Shown piece by piece: positions 42,641 to 54,135 of a stretch of DNA of 64,000 nucleotides (position 1 is its first letter; each line of letters opens with the position of its first letter). Origin of the DNA: Rhineura floridana. Its lineage: Eukaryota; Chordata; Lepidosauria; Squamata; Rhineuridae. The notes under the pieces are model-generated. The model did no database searches, was not told the DNA's origin, and was given only the letters and a program-made list of their open reading frames with translations. The stretch lies in the NCBI RefSeq assembly GCF_030035675.1, contig NC_084483.1:146727425-146791424 (forward strand), written 5' to 3'. The translations under genes and the position numbers were made by a program.

Positions 42641-43228
42641 GCTCATTAGAACTATTCCCTCCGTTCCTCTTACTCTGCACAAGCCTTTGTTAGTCATTAC
42701 CGCCAAGTTTACATCTTCCTCTCGAGCAAGATTCAGTTTAAATCTCTCCTGATGAATTTCTCCATGCTGTGGCCAAACACATTCTTCCCAGACCTTGTGA
42801 GGTGCAACCCATCATTTGCCAGCAGTCCATCTTCCAGGAAGCGTAGCCCATGGTCCCAGAATCTAAATCTCTCATGTCAGCACCGCCTTCATAGCCAGTC
42901 ATTCATCCAGAGTATTTTGCTTTCCCTTTCCACTCCTGTTCTAAGTACCGGAAGGATGGACAAGAAAATTATCTGGGCCCCAAAGTCCTTGAGTTTCCTT
43001 CCCAGAGCTTCAAAGTCCGATGTGATTTCTTCATAGCTAATCTTGGCAGTATAATTGGTTCCCTCATGGATGAGCAGAAAAGGATATCTGTCAGTGGGCT
43101 TTATGAGCAGTAGCAATGCTTCCGTCACATCTCTAATCCGTCCTCCAGGGATGCAGCATACCATGAATCTTCTCGGCATACTTGGGTTTCAGTCCCACAC
43201 AGTAGTCTTCCTACTTTACAATGCATGA
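42641..43228 (-). mobile_element. Old CR1, ORF1 esterase region
   Basis: The minus strand encodes GGRIRDVTEALLLLIKPTDR, HEGTNYTAKISYEEITSDFE, LGRKLKDFGAQIIFLSILPV and, past a break, DGLHLTRSGKNVFGHSMEK followed by FIRRDLN and a stop. This is the SGNH esterase of CR1 ORF1, resembling chicken-type CR1 ORF1. The block V Asp-His pair (DGLH) survives, while block III reads HEGTNYT instead of GTND. Broken and old. Confidence 0.82.
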
Positions 43229-43239
43229 GGGCCACCACC

Positions 43240-43985
43240 GGTCCCCCTCAAGGGCTGCTGTTGTTCTGGGGCCCTGAGTTCAACTTGTCAGGCCCTAGCA
43301 CAGGCAGAGCTGGGATGACCCCCACTGCAGATCCCACTGACATGTTTAAATTGACACAGCACCAGGTGCAGCATCCTGAGCTGTTATAGTGCCAACACAC
43401 CTGTTGGAAATGAACTCTCTGTGGCCCCTGGCTGCCACCACAGGGCATCACCTGTGCCTTTACTAGAAGGTAGCCACTGTCTGCCCTCTCACCCTGCACT
43501 GGCCAGGCTGGGGTCATGCAGTGGAGCCACATGCCCTGACGTTCTGTGTCCCAATGCATCATGGGATCAAGGGCAGCCCACTGGCAGAAAATTTCATCGT
43601 ACCGCAACAACGCAGTGCCAGCAAAATCTCTGAATGCCCTATGTATAATGTCCTGATACTTGATCACAGACAAGGCTCTCAAGGGATAGACTTGGGTCAC
43701 CACACCCACATATAGGCATTCAGCCAATTGGGCCAAAACCTATTCACTTTTTTCTTTTTTGTGGCCTCTTTATCTTTTGCATCTTCTCCCTTCTTACCTT
43801 TCACCTCGGATTCCCTGAGCAGGAGGGTGAATATATCAGTATATTCACCCCTCCAAATCTTGTCCTTAGTTGACTGAAGGAGATGATCTAGTGGGAGAGA
43901 AGTGTCTCCCTGAGGGTAAACACCTAGGAGAAGGGGCAGAGGGTGCACCAAAGGAGGTGGATTAGTACTAGGGGGCTGCCAAGGG
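43240..43985 (-). mobile_element. DIRS-type retroelement fossil, gag-like part
   Basis: Minus-strand pieces resemble DIRS gag proteins of vertebrates: IWRGEYTDIFTLLLRESE, then a mid-region with LLRYDEIFCQWAALDP, and a cysteine-rich VCWHYNSSGCCTWCC segment. It is in the same orientation as, and upstream of, the recombinase piece at 40785-41605, so the two are probably halves of one old element. A polymerase part is not recognised between them. Broken, several lesions; exact ends not determined. Confidence 0.6.
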
Positions 43986-45055
43986 GTGATAGATCCTGAA
44001 GGTCAAGGCTGGGTTGGCACCAAGACTCCACCCATGTAAATGAAGCACCAATGCTTCCAAATCCACACTGGGAGAACAATGGATACTGCCACCATACAGC
44101 TGCAGATCAGACTACAGCCAGGCAGCATAGCCCGCTGCCTGCAATGGAGGCCAGTGAGCCTCCTGGACTCCTATGAGTGAGGGCCACTATGCCAGATAGG
44201 CCTTGGCGTTGGCCTGCTCAGAAACCCCCAACATACAACCTCTCCTTCATGCAATAAATGCAAGGACGTTTTAGGGGCAGAGAGATCTTAAATACAGCTG
44301 CTCTGCTCCCTCCCAGTGATGTGTGACACAGTACCTCACTCTCTCAACCCCTCTCTTTGGGAGTCTCCTTCCCAAGTCATCCTTGCCCAGGGAGGAGTGA
44401 GGGCAAACCCACCCCCACATGCCTGCATGATGATATCCTAAGGCTCAATTCAATAATAAGTTAGATCATTTAGCTGCTGACCATGTATGTATGTATATAT
44501 GTTACTTATAAGGATATTTTTCACTTATAAAAATACTTTGCCTTTTCAGAGCTTTACTGTTTTTACTTGTAAAAGTCCAACAATTGATTCTTCAATGTTT
44601 GAAATTGTGCAGATCAGGACATCCCCAAACCTAATACTTATCACAAGTCTTTTATTTTGGAAATCTAAATTCTGGTTCTTAAAATAATGATTTCTGAATA
44701 TTGTAAAAAGAAGTTTGAAATGAAAAGGTAATGCAGATGCTAACTGATGTTTAATTACTGCCATATTACAATTTGGGAAAGAAGTACAATGTAGATGTTA
44801 TTTTCTGAAAATCATTTTCTCCCTTGGCAATGGCAGTAATGATGGCAGAATTATTCATAGTATTGAATTAAACTCTACTATAGCAGAGAAAGAAGGGAAA
44901 AAAGTTCACAAAAACATGCATGAAGGTGAAGGACAGAGCATTCAAAATGTTCTGACTGACAGAAAAGGAAAGCTAACAGTGATGGTTGACTCAAAGTTGC
45001 TAACATATTAGCATTAGAAGATATTTGCAAAACTGAAATGTTCAGCATGCTGCAT
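43986..45055. other. No recognised feature
   Basis: 43986-44430 is GC-richer and may belong to the DIRS fossil's outer region. The remainder is AT-rich and unassigned. Confidence 0.35.
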
Positions 45056-45057
45056 TA

Positions 45058-45245
45058 AGGGCCAGTGTAGCATATTGGCTGGACTAGGAACCTGGAGACC
45101 AGGGTTCAAAGTCCCACTCAGCTATGAAGCTCACTAAGTGATCTTGGCCACTCACTGTCTCTTAGCCTAATCCATTGGACAGGGTTGTTGTGAGAAGAAC
45201 ATGGAGAGGGGAAGAACCATATACACCACCTTGAACTATTTTCAC
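45058..45245 (+). mobile_element. tRNA-derived SINE with L2/MIR-like tail
   Basis: The head has ggccagtgtagcatattggc (A-box side), agaccagggttcaaagtccc (B-box side) and actcagctatgaagctcact. The core is tggccactcactgtctctta, and the tail is acagggttgttgtgagaaga ... ccaccttgaact. The architecture matches MIR/CORE-like tRNA SINEs that borrow an L2 3' end. A reverse copy is at 47.26-47.37 kb. Confidence 0.8.
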
Positions 45246-45347
45246 TTTTAAAACGATCCATTCACAAAACCGCTGATTGCCCAAATTGTCTCTCACTTGT
45301 TTGGTCCCCAGACCTTCTCTTCCAAAGGATGAACCAGGAGGAACCAA

Positions 45348-45444
45348 AGTGCTGCTCTCCAAACGTTGTTGCACTCTTAATTTCCATCAATTCCACCAAC
45401 ATGGCCAATGGTCAGGGACAAAGGGAGATGAAGTCCAACAACAG
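45348..45444. mobile_element. Decayed copy of the GGGGTGGGGAACC palindromic MITE
   Basis: ctctccaaacgttgttgcac, catggccaatggtcaggga and tgaagtccaacaacagaag match the body of the element at 20.9 kb with many differences. Confidence 0.5.
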
Positions 45445-45445
45445 A

Positions 45446-45610
45446 AGAGCAGAAGAAAAGCTTGCTGAGTCAGGTGAATGGCCCGTCTGGTCCAGAATCC
45501 TGCTCTTACAGTGACCTACCAGATGCCTAAAAAAAAGCTCAAAAGCAGAATCTGAGCACAATAATACTCTCCTCATTTGTGATGCTCAGTTTCTGGAAGC
45601 ACCATGTTGT
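45446..45610 (-). mobile_element. Old CR1 3' UTR fragment
   Basis: The plus strand reads gctgagtcaggtgaatggcc, cgtctggtccagaatcctgc and cagtgacctaccagatgcct, the reverse complement of the CR1 3' UTR, with heavy divergence. Confidence 0.7.
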
Positions 45611-45814
45611 TTCCCCCTGATATAGTCCTAGGCATCCATCTTTTGGCTTGTTGTTGGTGTTGGTGTTGATATTAAGATGTTGGATTAATCTCTGCCCTCA
45701 TCTAACAGCTCAGGACGCTTGTTACAAAGAAAGAGAAAGACCTGATCTGCATTCTCTCCCATCCAAGAAATGTTCAGCATTATCAGAGCTGATAGCACCA
45801 ATTGTGTATCTAAA

Positions 45815-46152
45815 ATTATCATCATCATCACCATCATAAGAATTAGAATTAGAATTAAATTACCCACCCTTCACCCAGAGTTCCCAGGGTGGGTTACAAC
45901 AATTTTAAAACACATAATTAAAACAGTTTATAACAACCTAAACAACATCACAGAAAATAGTGTGGGTCCCAAACATATACATCTCAGGTGTCAAAGGCCA
46001 GAGTAAAGAGGTGTGCCTTCAGCATTCACCAAAAGTTGTACAATGAGGTTGCCATACACATCTCAGTGGGGAGGGAGTTCCACAGTTTAGGGCCTGCTAC
46101 AGAGAATGCCCTTTCCTGGGCCACACCACCCAGAGTCTCCTAATTAATATTT
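45815..46152 (-). mobile_element. Old L2 LINE 3' portion with short simple repeat
   Basis: Plus strand: catcatcatcaccatcat and attagaattagaattaaatt, then cacccagagttcccagggtg, aggtgtgccttcagcattca, gggagggagttccacagttt and gagaatgccctttcctgggc. This parallels the 3' end of the L2 ORF and UTR in reverse (compare cattccacagttcgggagcc at 12.9 kb). Confidence 0.75.
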
Positions 46153-47255
46153 TAAATTATATAGTTGAATATACATGCAGGAACATGCATCTCCAGGTGC
46201 TGGATACAAGCAACTCTCACCACAAATGCAAACAGCACTCAATAGTATATTGGCACGAGATCTGGAAGAGCCATCTTTACAGAGAAACCTATTTCTGCTC
46301 ATAGATCATCCTTGGTGCATAGAAGCAAGTGTCTTAAGGATGTTCAGGCCAACTTTCATGCTGCCCTTGGGTTGCTAGAGTAACAACGTTTAAAATTTAA
46401 AAAAGCAATTCATACCTTTTGCAAGCTGAGGGAAGAAACCCTGCATGGATGGTGTGATTTACTATAATGATATATTTATTAGAAGCTTTTCCATTTTTTC
46501 TGCAGCACAACCTCTCTTTGATACCATTAATCTGCAGTAAATACAGGAAAATAATTCAAAGCTGTTTAAAGGGAAAGGTGACATGACACCATATTTCTAT
46601 TTTCAGAAGCCTACTTCTGATCTTACAGTAAAGTACAGATTCGCAAAAGGAAAAGTTGGGATATAAACTGGTGGAAGGTGGAAACTTAAAGTAATGGGGA
46701 AAGTGCTCTGATTACATAAGAAAAATATGGTCCATTTTACTACTCACCACACAGTAGATTCCAGGACACCAAGGTTTTAGTGGATGGGTTGTAGATCAAA
46801 TATCCCTGGAAATTCAGATTTTTTTAAAAAAAAAACCAACCAAAATATGTTTTTCATTAAATGGTCATAAAGACAAACCACATACTACTGGCCAGTTAGT
46901 GAGTCATAACCGTTTCAGTGAATTGGATTGCTATCTTTCTCCAAAGCCTGATTTTTAAGGAGTATTCCAGAACTATGGGGGGGAAATAGGACATAACTTA
47001 CTTAAGATAGAATGTATCTGCCATAGGGATAAGAAGATTTCCTACATTCCATTTCATTCTTGTTCTATGACTTGCACCACACTTTGCTTCATTTTCCTCC
47101 CAGTTTAACATGGGAATGTAATCTGATATCCTGGAAAACAGCTGCCAGTTTGTGTACACTACATGAGCCAATGGACTCATTTGGTATAATTACTATCCAC
47201 TGTATTCTCTTTTTATAGCACTCTTTAGGAGCTGTGGAAGAGCTTCACAGTTCTG
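46153..47255. other. No recognised feature
   Basis: Unassigned AT-rich sequence. Confidence 0.4.
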
Positions 47256-47372
47256 TGAGACATGGGAAGCTGAGGCTGTGTGACTAGCCCAAGATCATCC
47301 AGTGAGCATCATTGGCCCAATAAGGATTTGAACCTGGATCTCCCTGACCCTAGTCTGACACATTGATTACAT
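47256..47372 (-). mobile_element. tRNA-derived SINE with MIR-like core, reverse copy
   Basis: gaagctgaggctgtgtgact, agcccaagatcatccagtga, gcatcattggcccaataagg, atttgaacctggatctccc and gaccctagtctgacacattg are the reverse complement of the SINE at 45.06 kb (B box and core). Confidence 0.75.
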
Positions 47373-48546
47373 CTCACTGATATATTTTAAGATAAACTCA
47401 TACAACCAAACAAACATTTTAACTTACCAGGCAGCTTCACATGTTTAACTGTGCAACACAAAGCCAAGATCTGCCAGGATGAGCAGATTTGAGAACAGAT
47501 GTATCTTGGGGTGCCTCAGCTGAACCAAGTCTACAACAGTAGGATTTCTTCATTCTGGCTCAGCCAGGGATACGCTGCCATAAGTCCCTAAACCCAGTTC
47601 AGCTGGGGCTATGCTGGCAGACCTTACCTCAGGGTAAGTCCCAAAAGAGGACCATTCTGGGGGCAGGTCGGGAACAGGATGGAGCAAGGAGAGACGCGTG
47701 TTCCAAACCATATTCAGCTCATTCATGTGACCTAGGGCCAAATCCTCAAAACTTGGGCCTGCACTCACTTGCCTGCTCAGCCGGCAATAGCCCCTCCCAG
47801 AAGCTCCTAAACAGAGATTGGAATAAAGGTAAATTACACCGGCCTATGAAACACTGGCTTCCTGTAATTAGGATTGCTCTGTGCTTAAGGATTGTTACCC
47901 ATGTAATTCTTTTATGTCAATGGAGGGAGTAGATCCTGGTGCATACAGGAATATACACAGATATCTGTTTCCTTGCTTACAGCAATGGCTTTCCACAGTG
48001 TGTCCCATTCTAGAAACACAGCAAAAAAAATACAGATAGCAATAAGAATGGGAATTAAAGACAGGAAGGCTTACAATAAATGAAAAGGCAATGACAACTA
48101 TTCCTGTTGATTAAAGAGAAAAAACAGGAAAATATAAAATGTAAAATATCACCCCTAGAAAAAATTGAAGGTGTCTGGCTAGATGAAAAAGTATGAAAAT
48201 TTCAAAGCACAGCTTCAATAGCTTGAACAGCATCTGTGTACTAATGCTGTTGAAAACTGGAGCAATAGCAAGACAAAAATGTCTTTACTAATGGTGCTGG
48301 GAAGATTGACGCTTGTTGTGAAGAGAAAACAGAATAACAGTAGGACTATTAGTTACATCGTTATATGCACCATCCCAGGAAATTGTAAAGAAAGGAAAAC
48401 AGTGGGAGCAAGGGGATTTGTGTAATGATTGGACCAATTATTTTACAATGGAAGGCAATCTTACGCTCACCTAGACAGTGAAAAGTATATCTTGTTCACA
48501 GAGAAGAGCACAATATTAGGCTAATAAATAAAATTACACAGAAAGT
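47373..48546. other. No recognised feature
   Basis: Unassigned. 47.5-47.85 kb is GC-richer but has no protein or repeat that I recognise. Confidence 0.4.
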
Positions 48547-48882
48547 CTATCCTAAGCTCTTTTTAAATTTGTATTTACAGCTCAAATGCTTGTGATCTAC
48601 TGGTACTTTAATAAAAATACCATTTCTGTAAAGTACTGATGAAGTTTCCTGGGCATAAACAATGTTATGCTCTAAGTAGTTTTCCAGGCCTAATTTCATC
48701 ATCTTCCTCATCAAAAAAGTTGAAGCTTGGTCCAAGTATAAGACCTCAGCTTCTTTGCATGTTCTGAAATATTCAGTGTCAGTTAATGTAATGTTCCTAA
48801 GGACTCTGTGTTTTGAACTCGTCCAACTGTCACAGTCCTCTTGGCTTTCTCCTATCATGCTCCAATAATCATTGGCAGGCAC
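48547..48882 (-). other. Unidentified 111-codon open frame
   Basis: An open minus-strand frame whose translation looks protein-like, with four cysteines and tyrosine/leucine patterning: EDCDSWTSSKHRVLRN, YFRTCKEAEVLYLD, ENYLEHNIVYAQETSSVLYR and IKVPVDHKHLSCKYKF. The last part is faintly reminiscent of a ZP-N domain end, but I cannot place it. The first codon is GTG, so the true start is unknown. It could be an exon remnant, a retrocopy piece or chance. Confidence 0.25.
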
Positions 48883-49498
48883 AAGCCCAAATATTGCATC
48901 CTACCACCCAATAGATTCTTTAACCTCTTACCTTCTTACCAAGTATTTCAGTCCAGTCCTCTACCTTCCCATGCCTCACTATCAAGCCATGTCAAACACA
49001 CGAGTCACTTCAATTACACATTTAATCTCCACACCATTGCCAGGGTGCTCAAGTATATGGCTGCCCATGTTCTTGATTCTTGCATTCATTATAGCTTCAT
49101 TGTAGGGCCCAACATTTTGGGCAGCAATCGTATCAGCAACTTCATGATACAACTTAATGATAATGAAGCAACAACTCAGGCTTTAGGTTCCTCCATTCAA
49201 AATAATAGCAGCAGCGAGAGCCACTAAAAACAAACAAACAAACCGCCAGCATGGACAGTAGAAAGTAAGGATGGAAAGAAAATGGAAAGGAAGGTAGATT
49301 GCAAGAAAGAGGATGCCAATGGGGAGGGGGGCATGCCATTATCACCAGGCATCCAGCCACTCCCTGTCTCCACCTCCTGCCATGTGATATCTACAAGAAA
49401 AGGCACATGCCCCTCTTCCTCTTAGACCTTGTTTGATCAGCAGCAATAACCTTATTGGGTTTTTCCCTATCCTTGCTAGCCAGCACTCCGTATGGAGT
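48883..49498. other. No recognised feature
   Basis: Unassigned sequence. Confidence 0.4.
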
Positions 49499-49499
49499 G

Positions 49500-49958
49500 C
49501 TATTATTTATTTATTTACAAATATATTTGTATACCGCTATTTCATTTTTAAACATCAAAGCGGTTTACAACTAATACAAAAACCAGACAGTAAAAACCAT
49601 TCAAAATACAGTAAAAACTAAGGTCAGCTATTACAAAAAGGCATCTTCTTAATTGCCTGCATAAGCCTGGTGGAACAGAAAGGTTTTCAGCAGGTGTTTA
49701 AAGGTTAAAACAGAAGGTGCCTGCTGAATCTCTGTTGGCAGAGCATTCCAGAGAACTGGGCTGATGACACTGAAGCCTCGATTTCGTGTTGATCTTAAAT
49801 GAGCCTTGCCAATTTGGGGGATGACCAACGCCACTCCTGCCAATGATCTCAGTGACTGAACAGGGATAAAAGTGTTCAGACAGTCTGTAAGATACCCTGG
49901 ACCTAAGTTGTTCAGGGTTTTGTAAATTAATTCAAGGATCTTGAACCTGGCCCAGTAT

Positions 49959-49960
<2 letters not shown>
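49500..49960 (-). mobile_element. Older L2 LINE, 3' end, left part of a nest
   Basis: Plus strand begins ttatttatttatttac, gtataccgctatttcat and caaagcggtttacaac (L2 3' tail complement). The minus strand then encodes the L2 C-terminus STRNRGFSVISPVLWNALPT, VLTFKHLLKTFLFHQAY. Coding continues on the other side of the younger L2, at 51477. Confidence 0.85.
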
Positions 49961-49993
<33 letters not shown>

Positions 49994-51476
49994 TTTTGTT
50001 GCATTTATATACCGCCCATAGCAAGTAGCTCTCAGGGCGGTAAACAGAATAAGATAAAATACATACATCATAATAATAAAATCACAAAACATATAAGACA
50101 CAATGAAAACAAAATACAATTAAACAAAATATAAGATGACAAAAGGATTAGTATTACAAGATTAAAAGGATAATAAGATTAAAATGATTAAAATGCCTGG
50201 GAGCATAAGAAGGTCTTTACCTGGTGCCAGAAAGATAATAATGTAGGCGCCAGGCGTACCTCTTCGGGGAGGCTATTCCACAACTCGGGGGCCACCACAG
50301 AAAAGGCCCTAGATCTAGTAACCACCCTCCAGGCTTCACGATGGGTTGGTACCCGGAGAAGGGCCTTAGATGCTGAACAAAGTGAGCGGGTAGGTTCATA
50401 GCGGGAGAGGCGTTCCACCAGGTATTGCGGTCCCACGCCGTGTAAGGCTTTATAGGTCATAACCAGCACCTTGAATCTCACCTGGAAGCAAATAGGTAGC
50501 CAGTGCAGGCGAGCCAGAACAGGAGTTATGTGTGAAGACCGACTGGTCCTCGTCAATAGTCTAGCTGCCGCATTCTGCACTAGCTGAAGCTTCCGAACTG
50601 TCTTCAAGGGCAGCCCTATGTAGAGCGCATTACAGTAATCCAATCTCGAAGTTACCAGAGCATGAACAACTGAGGCGAGGTCGTCGCCATCCAGATAGGG
50701 GTGTAGTTGGGCTACCAAACGGAGATGGTAAAATGCGTTCCGTGCCACCGAGGCCACTTGAGCCTCAAGAGACAAGGAAGGGTCAAAAAGGACCCCCATA
50801 CTACACACCTGTTCTTTCAGGGGGAGTGTAACCCCATCCAGAACAGGATGCACATCCACCATCTGAGCGGGGAAGGCGTTCACCAACAGTGTCTCAGTCT
50901 TGTCTGGATTGAGTCTCAGTTTATTAGCTCTCATCCAGTCCATTATCGCGGTCAGGCAACGGTTCAGCACATCAACAGACTCACCTGAAGAAGATGAAAA
51001 GGAGAAATAGAGTTGCGTGTCATCAGCATACTGATGACAACGCACTCCAAAACTCCTGATGACCGCACCCAGAGGCTGCATGTAAATGTTAAAAAGCATG
51101 GGGGACAAAACCGACCCCTGAGGGACTCCACAATGGAGAGTCCAGGGTGTCGAGTAATGTTCCCCAAGCACTACCTTCTGGCGACGATCCGCGAAGTAGG
51201 AGCGGAACCACTGCCAAGCAGTACCCCCAACTCCCAACTCCGCAAGTCTCCCCAGAAGAATACCATGGTCGATGGTATCAAACACCGCTGAGAGATCAAG
51301 GAGAATCAACAAACTCACACTCCCCGTGTCCCTCTCCCGACAAAGGTCATCATACAGGGCGACCAAGGCTGTTTCAGTGCCGAAACCGGGCCTAAAACCG
51401 GATTGAAACGGATCCAGATAATCGGTTTCATCCAAGAGCACCTGGAGCTGGTTAGCAACCACCCGCTCCAAAACCT
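49961..51476 (-). mobile_element. Younger 5'-truncated L2 inserted in the older L2
   Basis: Starts (3' end) with a long ttta tail and taccgcccatagcaagtagc, ctctcagggcggtaaacaga. An open 427-codon frame (51471-50188) covers the reverse transcriptase from the LLDLSAVFDTIDHGILL region through HQYADDTQL (51019-51030) to FWHQVKTFLCSQAF. It is 5'-truncated just upstream of ERVVANQLQ. No stops in the retained part; the catalytic YADD is intact, unlike the copy at 12.6-16.2 kb. Confidence 0.92.
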
Positions 51477-52333
51477 TGGATGGGCAGCCAGTGCAGATGT
51501 TTTAAGGGTGGTGTAACATGTCAGCCATGTGCCCCCATCAGCAGCCTGGTTGCTGCATTATGTACCAGTTAAAGCTTCCGAACCAGGGCCATGGGCAGCC
51601 CCACATAGAGCACATTGTAGTAACCCAGCCTTGAAGTTATCAACACATGGACTACAGTGGTCAGGCTATCCCTGTCCAGGAGCAGCCGTAGCTGGTAAGC
51701 TGTAGCTTACAGAAAAAGCTGGTACAAGGCACTCCTAGCCACAGAGAAATCTTGGGCCTTTAGTGACAAAGATGAATCCAGGAGTAACCCTAAGCTATGG
51801 ACCTGCTCCTTTGGAGGGAGCAAACCCCATCCAGAACAGGTAACTTGCCTATCTCCCAGATATGGGAATCACCTAAAAAGCCTCCATCTTCCCAGGACTC
51901 AAACAAGTTTATTGGCCCTCATTCAGTCCACTACAGCATTCAGACACTGATCCAAAGTGTTCACAGCCTCTCCCAATTCAGATGTTATGGAGAAATAGAG
52001 CTACGTGTCAGTATACTGATGACACCCTGCTGCAAAATCCCTAATGATTGCTTCCAACGGCTTCATATAGATGTTAAGTAGCACTGGGGAGAGAATAGTG
52101 CCCTATGGAACCCTGTAGCACAAGTGCCAGGGGGCCAAGGAACACTCATCCAGTCCTACTCTCTGGATGTGGCTCTAGAGATAAGAGCGGAACCACCATA
52201 ATAGGGTCCCTCTGATACCCATTCCACTGAGTCAGTCCAGGATAGGCAAGTTGTGATGGTCCATGGTATCAAATGCTGCTGAAAGGTAGAGCAGAGGTAA
52301 TAGGGTTGCATTCCCCGTCTCTCTCATGTTAAA
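51477..52333 (-). mobile_element. Older L2, reverse transcriptase region
   Basis: Resumes the element of 49500-49960: tgggcagccagtgcagatg, ccgaaccagggccatgggca, gcccaagtatt-type blocks, and cttcatatagatgttaagta (complement of the N-I-Y-M-K region). Frames are broken throughout. The related L2 reads almost in parallel with the intact copy at 13.2-14.0 kb. A solo LTR interrupts it at 52334. Confidence 0.85.
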
Positions 52334-52940
52334 TGTCATGAGTCCCATGGAATTAGAGCGGAGCAAGGAGGACAAGGAGGAGGAGCCTCAAGACATGGTT
52401 GAGCCTGAAGGCTCCTGCACCACTGACAGTGACAGCTCAACCCATGTAGATATAGTTACCACTGAGGAGCTACTGCCCCGTCAGGAAGTTGTCTCTCCAC
52501 TTTCCCTTCTCCCTCACTCCCTTGCTCACCCTGCTGTCACTGCCACGCAGCTCTCCTCCCGAGGAGGTGGACCTTGCTGAGGCAGTCGAACTGCTCTCAC
52601 GTTGGACACATAGGCTGGGGTGCCGACAGGCCCAAACAGTTCCCACTGTTCCTCTGAGAAGGAGTGCACTCATGCGCGTGCATTCCCAACAGCAACACTT
52701 TCCTCACACAACTGGGGAGCCCACCCATCCTTACTTAAGGCTGGTAAGGAGGCTTATATAATTGCTGCAATGTCTTAGTGCAGTGTAGTCATGCATAGCT
52801 TTTTCTAGTAATGATGCTGAATCCTGAGTAATCTGTAGGATGATTCATGAAGTGCTCTGAATTGAAACTTTCTATTAAATCCATTAAAGAAAAGATTACC
52901 CACATGTCTGCATCTGTCTTCGACTGCTTTGGGCATGACA
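52334..52940 (+). mobile_element. Solo LTR of an LTR retrotransposon (fossil)
   Basis: 607 bases beginning tgtcatg and ending catgaca (TG...CA with a 7-base inverted repeat). Flanks are ttaaa and ataaa, compatible with a 5-base target duplication with one difference. It contains a tatataa box (about 52755) and an attaaa polyadenylation-type signal (about 52875), as expected of an LTR. L2 sequence continues on both sides, so it is an insertion. No internal region is present. Orientation is inferred from the TATA-to-polyA order; family probably Gypsy-like, not proven. Confidence 0.7.
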
Positions 52941-53050
52941 ATAAAGGTCATCCATCAGGGCGACCAAGGCTGATTCTGTTCTGAAACTGGGTCTGAATGT
53001 AGATTGTAATACTGTAGATCTAGATAATCAGTCTTATCCAGGAATACCTG
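52941..53050 (-). mobile_element. Older L2, continuation beyond the solo LTR
   Basis: aaaggtcatccatcagggcg, accaaggctgattctgttct and tgaaactgggtctgaatg parallel 13.97-14.05 kb of the intact L2 (complement of the DPFQSGFRP region). Confidence 0.8.
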
Positions 53051-53054
53051 TAGT

Positions 53055-53165
53055 TTTAATTAATTAATACACCACATAATGCAAAAATAGGCTTCTAAGC
53101 AGTTTACCAGTATAAAAACCAGTCAGACAAGGATTAAAATACAAAGTTGTTTAAGCTTTAGCATG
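53055..53165 (-). mobile_element. LINE 3' tail fragment
   Basis: taattaattaatacaccaca, ggcttctaagcagtttacca, gtataaaaaccagtcagac: a reverse L2-like 3' terminus joined to the older L2. Short and diverged. Confidence 0.45.
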
Positions 53166-53334
53166 ATGGTACAGATCTGCAAAACAGAAGGCTGACATTG
53201 TTCTATCTCTAGAACAGTATTAGTACCTCAGTTTAGCTATCCCACACTCATCTATTATGTGGTGGCATCTATGTAACCTGCACACATATTCTGCAGTTTT
53301 AGAGAGGCAGAAGGTTTTATGTCATTCCAGAAGA

Positions 53335-53467
53335 GCCTTCTCCAATCTGGTTTCCTCCAGATGACTTAGACTATAATGCCCGTAATCCCTGATCATTTGC
53401 CATACTGGCTGGCGATGATGGGAGTTGTAGTTCAATAATATCTGGAGGGCACTAGGCTGGAGAAGGT
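53335..53467. mobile_element. Decayed copy of the GGGGTGGGGAACC palindromic MITE
   Basis: tttcctccagatgacttaga, atgcccgtaatccctgatca, gatgggagttgtagttcaa and tatctggagggcactaggct match the element body at 20.9 kb. Confidence 0.6.
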
Positions 53468-53539
53468 AGTATTAGACTTTCAGAGTATTAGGACCAAGCC
53501 AGATCTGGAGTGTATATTTCCAACCCAAGGTTACTAAGG

Positions 53540-54135
53540 TCAGCTGCTGGACTTGGATGTACAGTAGGCAGAAGGTAGTACTCGGTTGACCAGGCAAACA
53601 CAGAAAGTAAACTCCTGATAGTTACACAAAGTCTGAGCAATTTTAGACACATTACGACTTATGGCTACCCTATGAATCAGCGACCTCCAGTAGCATCTGT
53701 TGTGAACCACCCTGTTCAGATCTTGTAAGTTCAGGTCTGTGGCTGCCTTTATGGAATCAATCCATCTCTTCTTTGATCTTCCTCTTTTTCTACTCCCTTC
53801 TGTTTTTCCCAGCATTATGGTCTTTTCTAATGAATCATGTCTTCTCATGAGGTGTCCAAATTATGATAACCTCAGTTTCATCATTTTAGCTTCTAGTGAC
53901 AGTTCTGGTTTAATTTGTTCTAACACCCAATTATTTGTCTTTTTCGCTGTCCATGGTATGTGCAAAGCTCTCCTCCAACACCACATTTCAAATGAGCTGA
54001 TTTTTCTCTTATCTGCTTTTTTCGCTGTCCAACTTTCACATCCATACATAGAGATCGGGAATACCACCGTCTGAATGATCCTGACTTTAGTGTTCAGTGA
54101 TGCATCTTTGCATTTGAGGACCTTTTCTAGCTACC
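53540..54135 (-). mobile_element. RTE-BovB LINE, C-terminal part
   Basis: The minus strand encodes MVFPISMYGCESWTAKKADK, SSFEMWCWRRALHIPWTAKK, then MRRHDSLEKTIMLGKTEGSR, KKRWIDSIKAATDLNLQDLN and RCYWRSLIHRVAISRN, the canonical order of the BovB C-terminus. One frame change separates the two open pieces (53861-54067 and 53540-53848). The 5' end is truncated near 54135 and the final 3' tail is replaced by unrelated sequence. Less decayed than the copy at 0.3-0.8 kb. Confidence 0.92.

Noticed and set aside
42752-43036. 94-codon plus-strand frame
   Set aside because: Antisense to the CR1 ORF1 esterase region, which has recognisable motifs on the minus strand.
52326-52761. Open frames in the solo LTR as a host gene
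   Set aside because: They lie within a TG...CA element inserted into an L2; acidic, low-information translation with no domain.
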